From NCBI GenBank assembly GCA_017937385.1, contig JAGBDR010000089.1:19604-83603 (forward strand): DNA of 64,000 nucleotides, read 5' to 3'. Shown here piece after piece: positions 1 through 9,779 of this stretch. Position numbers and translations under genes: made by a program. Positions within the stretch are counted from its first letter, which is position 1. The number at the start of each line of letters is the position of its first letter. The stretch comes from Parabacteroides sp. Its GTDB lineage: Bacteria > Bacteroidota > Bacteroidia > Bacteroidales > Tannerellaceae. The notes beneath the pieces were generated by a model. That model saw only the letters and a program-made list of their open reading frames with translations. It was not told the origin of the DNA and searched no databases.

Positions 1-2
1 GG

Positions 3-494
3 GAAATCCTGCTCTTCATCATCGGCATCCTGTTGCTTGCGGTGGAAATCTTTGTCATTCCGGGATTCGGAGTTGCCGGAATAAGCGGTATCGTATTGGT
101 TATCGGCGGTCTGGTCATGGGCTTGCTGAACAACGATCATTTCAATTTCGACGGAGTCAGCGGAAGCGAGATCGAAAAGGCGACTTTGACGGTCTTGGCA
201 GGATTGGTGGCCGGCTTCGGGTTGATGATCTGGCTGTCCAATAAGATCGGACAGCGGGGAATGTTCCGGAAAGTCGCGTTGCATACGGATTTGCAAGAGG
301 CGATATCCTCTCCCGACTTGTCTTCGCTGGTCGGGAAAGAGGGAACAGCCGCCACCGTCTTGCGCCCTTCCGGGAAAGTATCGGTCGACGGGAAATATTA
401 TGACGGCATTTCCGAATCCGGCTTCATCGAGCGGGGACGCAAGGTCCGGATTATCCGTTTCGAAAATGCACAGGTGTATGTGGAAGATTTGTAG
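3..494 (+). CDS. NfeD-like membrane protein, 5' truncated
   Basis: The reading frame is open from base 3 and enters from outside the window, so the N-terminal part is missing (163 residues visible). What remains is two or three hydrophobic segments with a glycine-rich PGFGVAGISG turn, then a soluble C-terminal domain of about 75 residues ending in a small beta-barrel-like stretch (GKEGTAATVLRPSGKVSVDG). This is the layout of NfeD/ClpP-class membrane proteins, whose C-terminal OB-fold partners a stomatin-like protein. An internal TTG at 33 is not the real start because the hydrophobic segment already begins upstream. No partner gene is visible downstream. Confidence 0.85.
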   Translation, partial: EILLFIIGILLLAVEIFVIPGFGVAGISGIVLVIGGLVMGLLNNDHFNFDGVSGSEIEKATLTVLAGLVAGFGLMIWLSNKIGQRGMFRKVALHTDLQEAISSPDLSSLVGKEGTAATVLRPSGKVSVDGKYYDGISESGFIERGRKVRIIRFENAQVYVEDL

Positions 495-513
495 GGCAAT
501 CTTTACGGTTGCC

Positions 514-1152
514 CTACGCCGGGACACGTTGATATAAAATATGCTTGTCGATTACGACATATTGCAGGGCATTCATGGCGAGGAGGTCGCTTAGGATGTT
601 CTTCGCCGTGTAATAATTGATCCGCCCGATCCGGCAAAACTGGTTGATGCTTATATAAGGATGTTCATCCAAATAGGCGAACAGACGCTCCACAGGCTTG
701 CTTATCTTCAATAAGGTTCCGTCCGTTTTATACTTTTTCTGCCAGGCAAGCACCAGCACTTCGTTTGCCAGGATGTTTTCATCGGCAACCCTTATGTAGG
801 CCTTAAACGCATCATCCTTATCGGGAGCGGTATGCGGTTTCTCCGGACTGGGGGCGACATAGACCTCAAGAACCGTTTTGCCGTTCACCTCCCAACGGGT
901 CGCCACGAAAGGGATTTCCGGGCGGGTGTACATCTTAGAAGCCGCTTCAATCATATAATATTCTTCTTCACTCCTGACACCGGAGATATTCCCGTTATCC
1001 TTCACACCGATCAAAAGGCGTCCGCCGTCAGTATTGGCAAAGGCACTCAGCGTACGTGCTATCTTCTTGCTATCGCTCACTTCAAACTTGAAATCAAGTT
1101 GTTGGTGTTCTCCTTGTGCAATCAACGCTTCTATCGGATGTATCTTCTTCAT
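514..1152 (-). CDS. AlbA_2 (Schlafen-type) domain protein
   Basis: 212 residues from the ATG at 1152. The N-terminal 120 residues carry the AlbA_2 signature: E-x-Q-x-L-D-F-K-F near residue 17, then ARTLSAFANTDGGRLLIGVKDNG and an I-x-G-V end. This is the divergent AAA_4/Schlafen nucleic-acid-binding fold. The C-terminal half, with YISINQFCRIGRINYYTAKNIL, looks like a winged helix. Together these suggest a small DNA- or RNA-binding regulator; the target is unknown. The frame stays open upstream to 1524, but that extension runs antisense through the antiporter gene and is not used. It is divergent from the antiporter gene across 70 bp. Confidence 0.8.
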   Translation of the reverse strand: MKKIHPIEALIAQGEHQQLDFKFEVSDSKKIARTLSAFANTDGGRLLIGVKDNGNISGVRSEEEYYMIEAASKMYTRPEIPFVATRWEVNGKTVLEVYVAPSPEKPHTAPDKDDAFKAYIRVADENILANEVLVLAWQKKYKTDGTLLKISKPVERLFAYLDEHPYISINQFCRIGRINYYTAKNILSDLLAMNALQYVVIDKHILYQRVPA

Positions 1153-1192
1153 TTTGGCTTTTTTTTTGACCGGCAAAATTAAAATAAATACA

Positions 1193-1200
1193 TAACTTTG
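1193..1200 (+). promoter_or_regulatory. -7 box of the antiporter gene
   Basis: TAACTTTG matches the Bacteroidales sigma-ABfr -7 consensus TAnnTTTG and lies 22 bp before the ATG at 1223. The nearest TTTG (1165-1168) is 24 bp upstream, slightly longer than the usual 19-21 bp spacing. Confidence 0.55.
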
Positions 1201-1222
1201 CCAACGTAAAAACAATGAAACC

Positions 1223-3490
1223 ATGTCAGAAATTCCATCTCTTATATCGGATCTCGCTGTCATCCTGATCTCTGCAGGATTAGTCACTTTGCTTTTCAAA
1301 CGATTAAAACAACCGGTCGTACTCGGATATATCGTAGCCGGAATCCTTGCCGGCCCGTCCATTGCCCAGATACCGACAGTCACAAATGTCGAAAGCATCC
1401 GTATCTGGGCGGACATAGGCGTCATCTTCCTCCTGTTTGCCTTAGGGCTCGACTTCAGTTTCAAGAAACTGATGAAAGTCGGCGGGACGGCGGTGATCGG
1501 TGCCGTGACCATCATGATCGGCATGATGACACTCGGCTATACGACCGGACTCTCTTTAGGCTGGGGACACATGAACAGCCTCTTCCTCGGCGGGATGCTC
1601 TCCATGTCGTCGACCACCATCATCTTCAAAGCATTCGACGATATGGGGCTACGCAACCAGCGGTTTGCCGGAGTGGTCTTCGGAATCCTGGTCGTCGAAG
1701 ACCTGTTTGCCGTCCTGCTGATGGTTTTGCTGTCCACATTGGCCGTCAGCAAACACGTAGAGGGGATGGAGCTGCTCAACAGCGTGGTCAAGTTAGGAGT
1801 CTTCCTGCTGTTCTGCTTCGTGATCGGCATTTACCTGATTCCCTCTTTCCTGAAAAAGACCCGGATTTTCCTGAACGACGAGACCTTGCTGATCGTGAGC
1901 TTAGGACTCTGCTTAGGGATGGTTATCATCGCCACGAAAGCCGGTTTCTCTTCCGCTTTGGGCGCGTTCGTCATGGGGTCTATCTTAGCTGAAACGACCG
2001 ATGCGGAGCATATCGAGCATATCATCAAACCGGTAAAAGACCTTTTCGGCGCCATCTTCTTCGTTTCGGTCGGGATGTTGATCGACCCGGCACTGTTATG
2101 GGAATACAAAGTTCCGATCCTGATCCTTACGCTGGTCGTCATGGTCGGGCAGATCGTATTTGCCGGATTCGGGGTGTTGCTTTCCGGACAAACGGTCAAG
2201 ATCGCCATACAGTCCGGTTTCTCGCTTGCGCAAATAGGCGAATTCGCCTTTATCATCGCCTCGTTGGGGTTGTCGTTAGGCGTAACCGACAATTTCCTCT
2301 ATCCCATTGTCGTGGCGGTTTCGGTGGTGACGACATTCTTCACGCCTTACATGATCCGCATGGCAGAGCCGGCATGCCGGATTGCCGACCGGGTTATCCC
2401 GAAGTCATGGATGAAATTCCTCGAACGCTATTCTTCCGGTTCCAACACCATCCACCAGAAAAGCGCCTGGAACAAGCTATTGAAATCATTGGCCCGCATC
2501 GTCGGCACCTATACGGCCGTCACCCTCGTCCTGATCTTTATCTGGCTCCAGTTTGTAGCGCCAGTTATCATGAAAGAGCTTCCCGGCATACAGGGAGCCG
2601 GCATCTCGCTTGTCCTGATCCTGCTATTAATCGCGCCCATGCTGCGTGCGATCATGATGAAGAAGAACCATTCGGCCGAATTCCAACAGCTATGGCTGGA
2701 CAGCAAGTACAACCGGGGTCCATTGGTTTCATTAGTGGTCTTGCGTATCATATTGTGTATCGGCCTGGTCATGCTGCCTGTCGCCCGCCTACTGAACGCC
2801 GCAGTCGGTATCGTGCTGGCCATCGCAGCTACCGTAATCGTCCTGGTCATCTTATCCAAACGGCTGAAAAGGCAATCCATCCTGATGGAGCGGCATTTCT
2901 TCAGCAACCTCTCCGCACGTGAATTGGAAAACGAACGGAAAGCTCCGATCAACCAACGGTTTGCCAACCACTTGTTGGAACGTGACCTGCACTTGGCGGA
3001 TTTTGAAATGAAACAGAACTCTCCCAGCATGGGAAAGACCTTGAAAGAACTCAACTTCCGCCAGAAATGCAACGTCAACATCGTGACAATCATCCGGGGA
3101 GAACAGCGCATCAATATTCCCGGAGGAGAAGAACGCCTTTATCCTTTCGACAAATTAGTCGTTGTCGGTGCGGACGATGATCTCGAACATTTCCGCCAAT
3201 ACTTGGAAGAACGCTACAAAAAGGCCCAAAACAAACGGGAACAGACGGTCCGGGAAGTCAACATGGAACAATTCACCATTGCCGAAGGCTCTCATCTGAT
3301 CGGACGTTCCATCCTGGAATCCGGCATACGCGACAAGGCAGCCTGTTTGGTGATCGGTATCGAACGAGGCGCGTCTTCTATCAAAAATCCATCTCCTTTA
3401 ACAGTTTTCGAAGAGGGAGACATTGTTTGGATTGTCGGAGAGCATGAGAAAGTACTTCGGTTAAGCGAAGGAAAAACAGTAGGCAGTTGA
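1223..3490 (+). CDS. CPA2-family cation/proton antiporter with two RCK_C domains
   Basis: 755 residues. Residues 1-390 form a Na+/H+-exchanger domain of about 12 membrane segments, with the CPA2 hallmarks LKQPVVLGYIVAGILAGP, FLLFALGLDFS and the SALGAFVMGSILAE region. A second hydrophobic block of 4-5 segments follows (about 430-570). Two soluble TrkA_C/RCK_C domains then occupy about 590-665 and 675-750. The Rossmann TrkA_N domain of E. coli KefB/KefC is absent. Expected role is K+ or Na+ efflux coupled to proton entry in the inner membrane, gated by a small ligand on the RCK_C domains. It is monocistronic and convergent with yidC. Confidence 0.9.
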   Translation: MSEIPSLISDLAVILISAGLVTLLFKRLKQPVVLGYIVAGILAGPSIAQIPTVTNVESIRIWADIGVIFLLFALGLDFSFKKLMKVGGTAVIGAVTIMIGMMTLGYTTGLSLGWGHMNSLFLGGMLSMSSTTIIFKAFDDMGLRNQRFAGVVFGILVVEDLFAVLLMVLLSTLAVSKHVEGMELLNSVVKLGVFLLFCFVIGIYLIPSFLKKTRIFLNDETLLIVSLGLCLGMVIIATKAGFSSALGAFVMGSILAETTDAEHIEHIIKPVKDLFGAIFFVSVGMLIDPALLWEYKVPILILTLVVMVGQIVFAGFGVLLSGQTVKIAIQSGFSLAQIGEFAFIIASLGLSLGVTDNFLYPIVVAVSVVTTFFTPYMIRMAEPACRIADRVIPKSWMKFLERYSSGSNTIHQKSAWNKLLKSLARIVGTYTAVTLVLIFIWLQFVAPVIMKELPGIQGAGISLVLILLLIAPMLRAIMMKKNHSAEFQQLWLDSKYNRGPLVSLVVLRIILCIGLVMLPVARLLNAAVGIVLAIAATVIVLVILSKRLKRQSILMERHFFSNLSARELENERKAPINQRFANHLLERDLHLADFEMKQNSPSMGKTLKELNFRQKCNVNIVTIIRGEQRINIPGGEERLYPFDKLVVVGADDDLEHFRQYLEERYKKAQNKREQTVREVNMEQFTIAEGSHLIGRSILESGIRDKAACLVIGIERGASSIKNPSPLTVFEEGDIVWIVGEHEKVLRLSEGKTVGS

Positions 3491-3500
3491 CAACGCACGA

Positions 3501-3600
3501 TTACAATGCCCATCCAAACCACCTTACAATGGGCATTGTAAGATCGTTAGAATAGGCATTGTAACAACCTTATAACAGGCATTCTTAAATTCTTTCGATC
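3501..3600. repeat. Degenerate 23-bp tandem repeats
   Basis: Three consecutive units begin with GGCATT at 3532, 3555 and 3578, exactly 23 bp apart, each followed by a TTnnnA-rich spacer. An inverted partner (ACAATGCCC) lies at 3503-3511, so CAATGGGCATTG at its centre is near-palindromic. The array fills the gap between the convergent antiporter and yidC genes. The same unit in the other orientation occurs at 33122-33213. Confidence 0.7.
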
Positions 3601-3631
3601 CCGACTGATTCCAATAACCAGATTGACCACA

Positions 3632-3671
3632 TAAAAAACAGGCAAAAAACGTTGATTCGTTCCTTGCCTGT
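3632..3671 (-). terminator. Rho-independent terminator of yidC
   Basis: The arms ACAGGCAA (3638-3645) and TTGCCTGT (3664-3671) form a stem. On the minus strand it is followed by a run of T (AAAAAA on the plus strand at 3633-3638). It lies 33 bp past the yidC stop. Confidence 0.75.
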
Positions 3672-3703
3672 CCATGTATGTCAAACTGTTTCGAAATAGA
3701 ATC

Positions 3704-5611
3704 CTATCGATTCCGTCTTTGCTGTTTTTGTCTTTCCAACTGGGCTTCCTGTGCTTTCTGGACCTCTTCCAAGCGTTTCATGAAACTGGATTTCTTCATA
3801 GGTTTCCGCTTGTTTTCTTCCAGCTTGGCCAAGAGCTTCTCTTCGTCAATCGTATAACGGAAGATGATTGTCTGCAAAATCGTGATCAATGTCGAGATGA
3901 AGTAATAGTAAGTCAAACCGGAAGCATACTGGTTGAAGAACACCAACATCATCAGCGGCATCATATACATCATCGCTTTCATACCCGGCATCTGCTGCTG
4001 TCCGGTGTTCGTCTGCTCCATATTGAATTTCGTATAGACGATATTCGTCACGGTCATTAACAAACAGAACAAGCTGATATGGTTGCCGAAGTACGGAGTA
4101 ATAATCGGAATATAGGTATTCCAACTGACAATCGCATCATACGTAGACAAGTCATGCGCCCAAAGGAAACTCTGGTGACGCAATTCGATCGCCGACGGGA
4201 AAAACATGAACATTGCAATCAGAATAGGCATCTGCAACAACATCGGCACACATCCTGCCATCGGGCTGGCTCCGGCACGGCTGTAGAGCTCCATCGTCGC
4301 ACGCTGGCGTTCCATCGCCTTGTCCTGTCCCGGATATTTCGCGTTGATCTCTTCCACCTGCGGACGCAACACGCGCATCTTGGCTGACGAAAGATAAGAC
4401 TTGTAGGTCAGCGGGAACAGGATCAGCTTCACGATAACCGTCAGCAAAAAAATCAACAAACCGTAACTCTGGATAAACTGTCCGAGGAAATTGAACAACG
4501 GAATGACGAAATACTGGTTCACCCAACGGAAAATCCCCCATCCCAACGGTACGATCTTGCCTAAGTTCAACCGGTCAGCTTTCTCAACATCATCGTCATA
4601 CGATTTCAACAGAGAGAACTGGTTGGGACCAAAATAAAAACGCATCTCGGTCGCCTCATTTCCTCTCAAGTCAAAAGGAACGGAAGTCGTTGTCTTGTAT
4701 TCTTTCAGATAAGAATCGCTTTCGGGCAACATCTTCGAATCGATCGTCGTCGATTCGAACCCGTCGTTACCGGCGATCAGGATAGAAGAGAAATACATAT
4801 CCTTGTAAGCGATCCATTTCAACCGGTTGGACAATTGCTTGCTGTCGTTCTTGGTTTCACTCAGATACTCAACGTCGTCTGCCACAAATTTGTAGTACAC
4901 CGTCGCATAACGGTCTTCAAACTTACGGCCTTTCTCCTGTTGGGGTATCTTTTGTTGCCACAACAGGTCCAATGCGGTCGTACCCGGCGACAGGACTCCG
5001 TTCAGGCCGGTTCCCTTCATCGAGAACTGCAACATATAATCGTCCGGTTTCAAGGTGTACATGAAATCCAAATAGCTTCCCTCGCCAATAGGCAAACGCA
5101 TGGTAATGCTGTTCGCGTCATTTCCCTTTACAGGAGTAAAATACAAATCAGCGGTGTTCACCACCCGGTTGTCAGCCGTTACCAATGTAAAATCGAACTT
5201 CGAGTCTTTCCCGTCAAAAAGCACCAAAGGCTCGCCCTTGTAGTTATCGTACTTTTTCAGACGGACAGATCCGACACGTCCTCCCTTGTTCTCCAAACGG
5301 ATTTCAACCAGCTCGTTTTCCAAAACAACGGAACCCTCCTCACCGACCATCGCATCAGCAAACACACCAAATGTATTTTGCAAACGAGCAAGTCGCACGG
5401 AATCGGGCAAACCGGCCAGTTCTTCCTCCGCTTTCGCTTCCTTATTCAACTCTTTCTGCAAATCCAATTGCTTTGCATATTCAACCTGGGCGATCGAATC
5501 CTGCATCCGGCGTTGCGCTTCTATCTGTTCCGGTGTAGGTTTGTTCAACCAGGTAAACACAACCAAGACAACTCCAATAAGCAGGAAACCTATTATCGTG
5601 TTTTTATCCAT
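3704..5611 (-). CDS. yidC: Membrane protein insertase YidC
   Basis: 635 residues from the ATG at 5611; a TTG two codons upstream is less likely. There is one N-terminal membrane anchor (NTIIGFLLIGVVLVVFTW), then a large periplasmic beta-domain to about residue 350. The conserved 60KD_IMP core follows, with five membrane segments, including GWGIFRWVNQYFVIPLFNF and SPMAGCVPMLLQMPILIAMF. The C-terminal tail is strongly basic (KKSSFMKRLEEVQKAQEAQ, ending QQRRNR), as expected for ribosome contact. It inserts and folds inner-membrane proteins with or without SecYEG. It lies 9 bp downstream of pyrG, so the two probably share a transcript. Confidence 0.97.
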   Translation of the reverse strand: MDKNTIIGFLLIGVVLVVFTWLNKPTPEQIEAQRRMQDSIAQVEYAKQLDLQKELNKEAKAEEELAGLPDSVRLARLQNTFGVFADAMVGEEGSVVLENELVEIRLENKGGRVGSVRLKKYDNYKGEPLVLFDGKDSKFDFTLVTADNRVVNTADLYFTPVKGNDANSITMRLPIGEGSYLDFMYTLKPDDYMLQFSMKGTGLNGVLSPGTTALDLLWQQKIPQQEKGRKFEDRYATVYYKFVADDVEYLSETKNDSKQLSNRLKWIAYKDMYFSSILIAGNDGFESTTIDSKMLPESDSYLKEYKTTTSVPFDLRGNEATEMRFYFGPNQFSLLKSYDDDVEKADRLNLGKIVPLGWGIFRWVNQYFVIPLFNFLGQFIQSYGLLIFLLTVIVKLILFPLTYKSYLSSAKMRVLRPQVEEINAKYPGQDKAMERQRATMELYSRAGASPMAGCVPMLLQMPILIAMFMFFPSAIELRHQSFLWAHDLSTYDAIVSWNTYIPIITPYFGNHISLFCLLMTVTNIVYTKFNMEQTNTGQQQMPGMKAMMYMMPLMMLVFFNQYASGLTYYYFISTLITILQTIIFRYTIDEEKLLAKLEENKRKPMKKSSFMKRLEEVQKAQEAQLERQKQQRRNR

Positions 5612-5620
5612 CTGCAATTC

Positions 5621-7240
<1,620 letters not shown>

Positions 7241-7279
7241 TTAATTATCTTTTAATTGCACACTCGCATTTTAAAGATG

Positions 7280-7309
7280 CAAAGTTATATATTTTCGTCT
7301 ACATGGCAA
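7280..7309 (-). promoter_or_regulatory. pyrG promoter
   Basis: On the minus strand, TTG (7309-7307) is separated by 19 bp from TAACTTTG (7287-7280), matching the Bacteroidales -33/-7 consensus. The leader to the GTG start is about 45 nt. Confidence 0.7.
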
Positions 7310-7457
7310 GGGGTAAGAAAACAAATCTGTATTCCCATACGGAAACCTTTTTACAAAGGCTTTACGGGCGGAATAAATACACATTTTCTTTCCGATTCCA
7401 AAGAAAATGGCGTATCTTCGTTGTTCTATATAAAATGGTATCTAAAAAGAGGAATAT

Positions 7458-7976
7458 ATGAAAAGTTTGAATGGTTCAGTCCTGCGTTGCCTGTTTGCAA
7501 TCGTTTTGGGACTTATATGGGTGCTTTGGCCGGAAGTGGCGGTCATCTATTTAGTGATAACGATCGGAATCTGTTTCATCCTCCCCGGACTATTCTCGCT
7601 CTTCCATTACTTTACCCGCGAAAAGGTGGAAGGCGAACCGAGCCCGATGTTTCCGATCGACGGGGCAGGCAGCATCCTGTTCGGGGCCTGGCTGGTGATC
7701 ATGCCGCAGTTTTTCGTCAACATACTCATGTATATTTTAGGCGCCTTACTGGTGCTCGCCGGCGTACAACAATGGATATCATTGGTTGCTGCCCGAAAAT
7801 GGAGCACAGTCCCGTACGTCTTTTATATCCTGCCGACACTGATACTGATAACCGGAATCATGATCCTTGCCTATCCGTTCGAATCTGCCGCCAACACATT
7901 CGTGATTTTCGGAGTCGCCTGCTTGGTCTACGGCATATCCGAACTGATCAACTGGTATAAGTTCAGACAGAGATAA
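7458..7976 (+). CDS. HdeD/DUF308-family membrane protein
   Basis: 172 residues with six predicted hydrophobic segments and little loop sequence. Typical HdeD features are LIWVLWPEVAVIYLVITIGICFIL at the start, a GAGSILFGAWLVIMPQF repeat-like second pair and a short basic C-terminus (YKFRQR). E. coli HdeD is linked to acid resistance; the function in Bacteroidales is unknown. It is a single gene with a weak -7 box (TATCTTCG at 7413-7420), convergent with the AraC gene. Confidence 0.8.
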   Translation: MKSLNGSVLRCLFAIVLGLIWVLWPEVAVIYLVITIGICFILPGLFSLFHYFTREKVEGEPSPMFPIDGAGSILFGAWLVIMPQFFVNILMYILGALLVLAGVQQWISLVAARKWSTVPYVFYILPTLILITGIMILAYPFESAANTFVIFGVACLVYGISELINWYKFRQR

Positions 7977-7984
7977 GAGCATCC

Positions 7985-8018
7985 GGAGTACCGCCTGTTT
8001 CAGGACTTGCGGTACTCC
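7985..8018. terminator. Bidirectional hairpin between hdeD-like and AraC genes
   Basis: A perfect 10-bp stem, GGAGTACCGC (7985-7994) with GCGGTACTCC (8009-8018), and a 14-nt loop. It overlaps the last codons of the AraC gene and could stop transcription from both sides, although neither side has a long T-run. Confidence 0.6.
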
Positions 8019-8908
8019 ATCGGAGAAATCCCCATGTGCTTCTTAAAGAATTTCCCGAAAGTCGACTGGTCGGAAAAATGAAGGATGTCCGCTACTTGCT
8101 GGACAGTCGCCTGTGGGGCTTTCAAAAGGATTTTCGCCTCCACGATCAAGGCATCATCGATCCATTTGTTGGCAGACTTGCCGGTCAGTTCTTTCAAGAT
8201 CAATGACAGATATTGCGGCGTGATAAACAGCTTCTCAGCATAAAAAGTGACCACATGCTGTTCCTTGCAATGTTCAAACAGCAATTGCAGGAATTGTTCG
8301 AACAACTCCTCCTTGCGGGAAAGCGTCGGCCGGATCAAATGGTCTTTCTTCCCCAACATGATATTGCCTAACTCCAACAGGAAACCAATGAAAGCATTCT
8401 GCACCAACTCTTTCTGATAGAAATGAGTGCGTTCCCTCATCTTATCCCGTATCACCTGCATACAACCGGCCAGTTTGGCGGTTTCCTCCGGTTCCAATTC
8501 AGTACAAGGGTTCTTCCGAACCTCCATATAGTTCGCAATCGCTTGAGGGCGTTTAGCACCACCCGGATTACAATCGTCCAAAAACTCCTTGGAAGCAATC
8601 AGCAAACAGCCTTTAAAATCATCACTGACCCTGTCAAGCTGAAAGGCATGCGTAGGCATGATCATTATAAAACTATTCGGTTTGACCACATAAGCGACAT
8701 AATCCAAATGGACCTCGAGCGTTCCTTCAAAAGTCAATACCATCAAAAGCGCATTCAACCGCATCGGAGCAAAACGCTCAGGCGAGCCGGGATCTCCGAA
8801 ATCCATACCTCCATCCAAATCTGCAATTGAGAAAATATCCTGAAAACTATCACGAAAAGTAATGCCTCTATTCAGATCCGCCAATTCAATCAAAGGAAGT
8901 TTCTCCAT
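8000..8908 (-). CDS. AraC-family transcriptional regulator
   Basis: 302 residues. The N-terminal 170 residues form a cupin-like sensor domain (LNALLMVLTFEGTLEVHLDYVAYVVKPNSF is typical of Bacteroidetes members). The C-terminal 100 residues hold two helix-turn-helix motifs (FITPQYLSLILKELTGKSANKWI and VQQVADILHFSDQSTFGKFFKKHMGISPMEYR), the hallmark of AraC DNA-binding domains. The effector cannot be told from sequence. It is divergent from the TetR gene that opens the steroid/RND operon, across 222 bp, so it may act on that operon; this is inferred from position only. A -7 box, TACCTTTG, lies at 8944-8937. Confidence 0.9.
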   Translation of the reverse strand: MEKLPLIELADLNRGITFRDSFQDIFSIADLDGGMDFGDPGSPERFAPMRLNALLMVLTFEGTLEVHLDYVAYVVKPNSFIMIMPTHAFQLDRVSDDFKGCLLIASKEFLDDCNPGGAKRPQAIANYMEVRKNPCTELEPEETAKLAGCMQVIRDKMRERTHFYQKELVQNAFIGFLLELGNIMLGKKDHLIRPTLSRKEELFEQFLQLLFEHCKEQHVVTFYAEKLFITPQYLSLILKELTGKSANKWIDDALIVEAKILLKAPQATVQQVADILHFSDQSTFGKFFKKHMGISPMEYRKS

Positions 8909-9130
8909 CTTTACCTATTTATTAATCATGCATTTGCAAAGGTAAACATTTTTTCAATAACCAGAAGAATGTTTCATTTTTTACCAATGAATAACGGTTT
9001 TTTAAGAATACAAACCCGCCTATTTATTCGTTTTCGACTAATTCCGTAACAGAATAAACCTTTTTAGTTTACCGGATTAAACAGAACTTTGCAATTCTCA
9101 ATCGTCGTTAAAAAAGCAATCGCAAAATCA

Positions 9131-9742
9131 ATGACCATCAAAGAACAAATACTGTCAACAGCATTCGACTTATTTTCCGAACAAGGGATCAAAAGTGTCA
9201 GCATGGACGACATCGCTCATAGCACAAGTGTCTCCAAACGGACGCTTTACGAACTCTTTGAAGACAAGGAAACGTTGCTGACAGCATGTATCAACCAGAG
9301 CTATACAAAAATGAAGTCATTCATAAAACAACTCGAATCCGAGCCGATAACGGCGCTCGATGTCGCGTTGCTTTTCTATGAAGAGCTCATGAAACGCCCC
9401 CGCTGGTTCAACCGGAAATTCTATGATGACCTGAAACGCTACCCGAAAGCCTGGCAGAAAACGGAAGAAGAAAAATCCCGGTTCCTGAAAAAATGCACCC
9501 AATTATTGGTACGAGGAGCAAAAGAAGGTGTTTTCCTATCGAATATCAACGTTGAAATTGTAGCTTTGCTGGCGAAAGAGTTAGCGCAGATGATCCGTCC
9601 GTCTAACGCTCTCTCCAACCATTCCGCATCTGAAGTGTTCAATACGATTCTGTATTCCTTCCTCCGGGGGATTTCCACAGAAAAAGGCATTGCCATTTTA
9701 GACCGCTATTTATTGAAATATACACAAAAGCTTTTAGACTGA
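9131..9742 (+). CDS. TetR/AcrR-family regulator of the downstream RND operon
   Basis: 203 residues from the ATG at 9131 (an upstream TTG at 9089 is rejected). The N-terminal TetR_N helix-turn-helix is clear: KEQILSTAFDLFSEQGIKSVSMDDIA, then STSVSKRTLYELFEDKETLL. The C-terminal ligand-binding part is all-helical and variable. Members next to RND genes usually repress the pump until a substrate binds, here perhaps a bile acid or steroid given the downstream enzymes (inference). It is the first gene of a nine-gene run, 37 bp before the TolC gene. A weak -7 (GAACTTTG, 9084-9091) precedes it. Confidence 0.9.
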   Translation: MTIKEQILSTAFDLFSEQGIKSVSMDDIAHSTSVSKRTLYELFEDKETLLTACINQSYTKMKSFIKQLESEPITALDVALLFYEELMKRPRWFNRKFYDDLKRYPKAWQKTEEEKSRFLKKCTQLLVRGAKEGVFLSNINVEIVALLAKELAQMIRPSNALSNHSASEVFNTILYSFLRGISTEKGIAILDRYLLKYTQKLLD

Positions 9743-9779
9743 ACAAACGGTCTTAGTAACAATCAAATTACCTATTTAA

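Noticed and set aside
1153-1524. N-terminal extension of the AlbA_2 gene
   Set aside because: It would overlap the antiporter gene by 300 bp and contains low-complexity antisense residues; the AlbA_2 domain starts just after the ATG at 1152.
3501-3600. CRISPR-like regular repeats
   Set aside because: Units of 22-23 bp are degenerate, directly abutting, in mixed orientation, without unique spacers of 30 bp, and there are no cas genes.
9089-9130. TTG start 14 codons upstream for the TetR gene
   Set aside because: The added residues are not part of the TetR fold and the ATG at 9131 directly precedes the conserved first helix.
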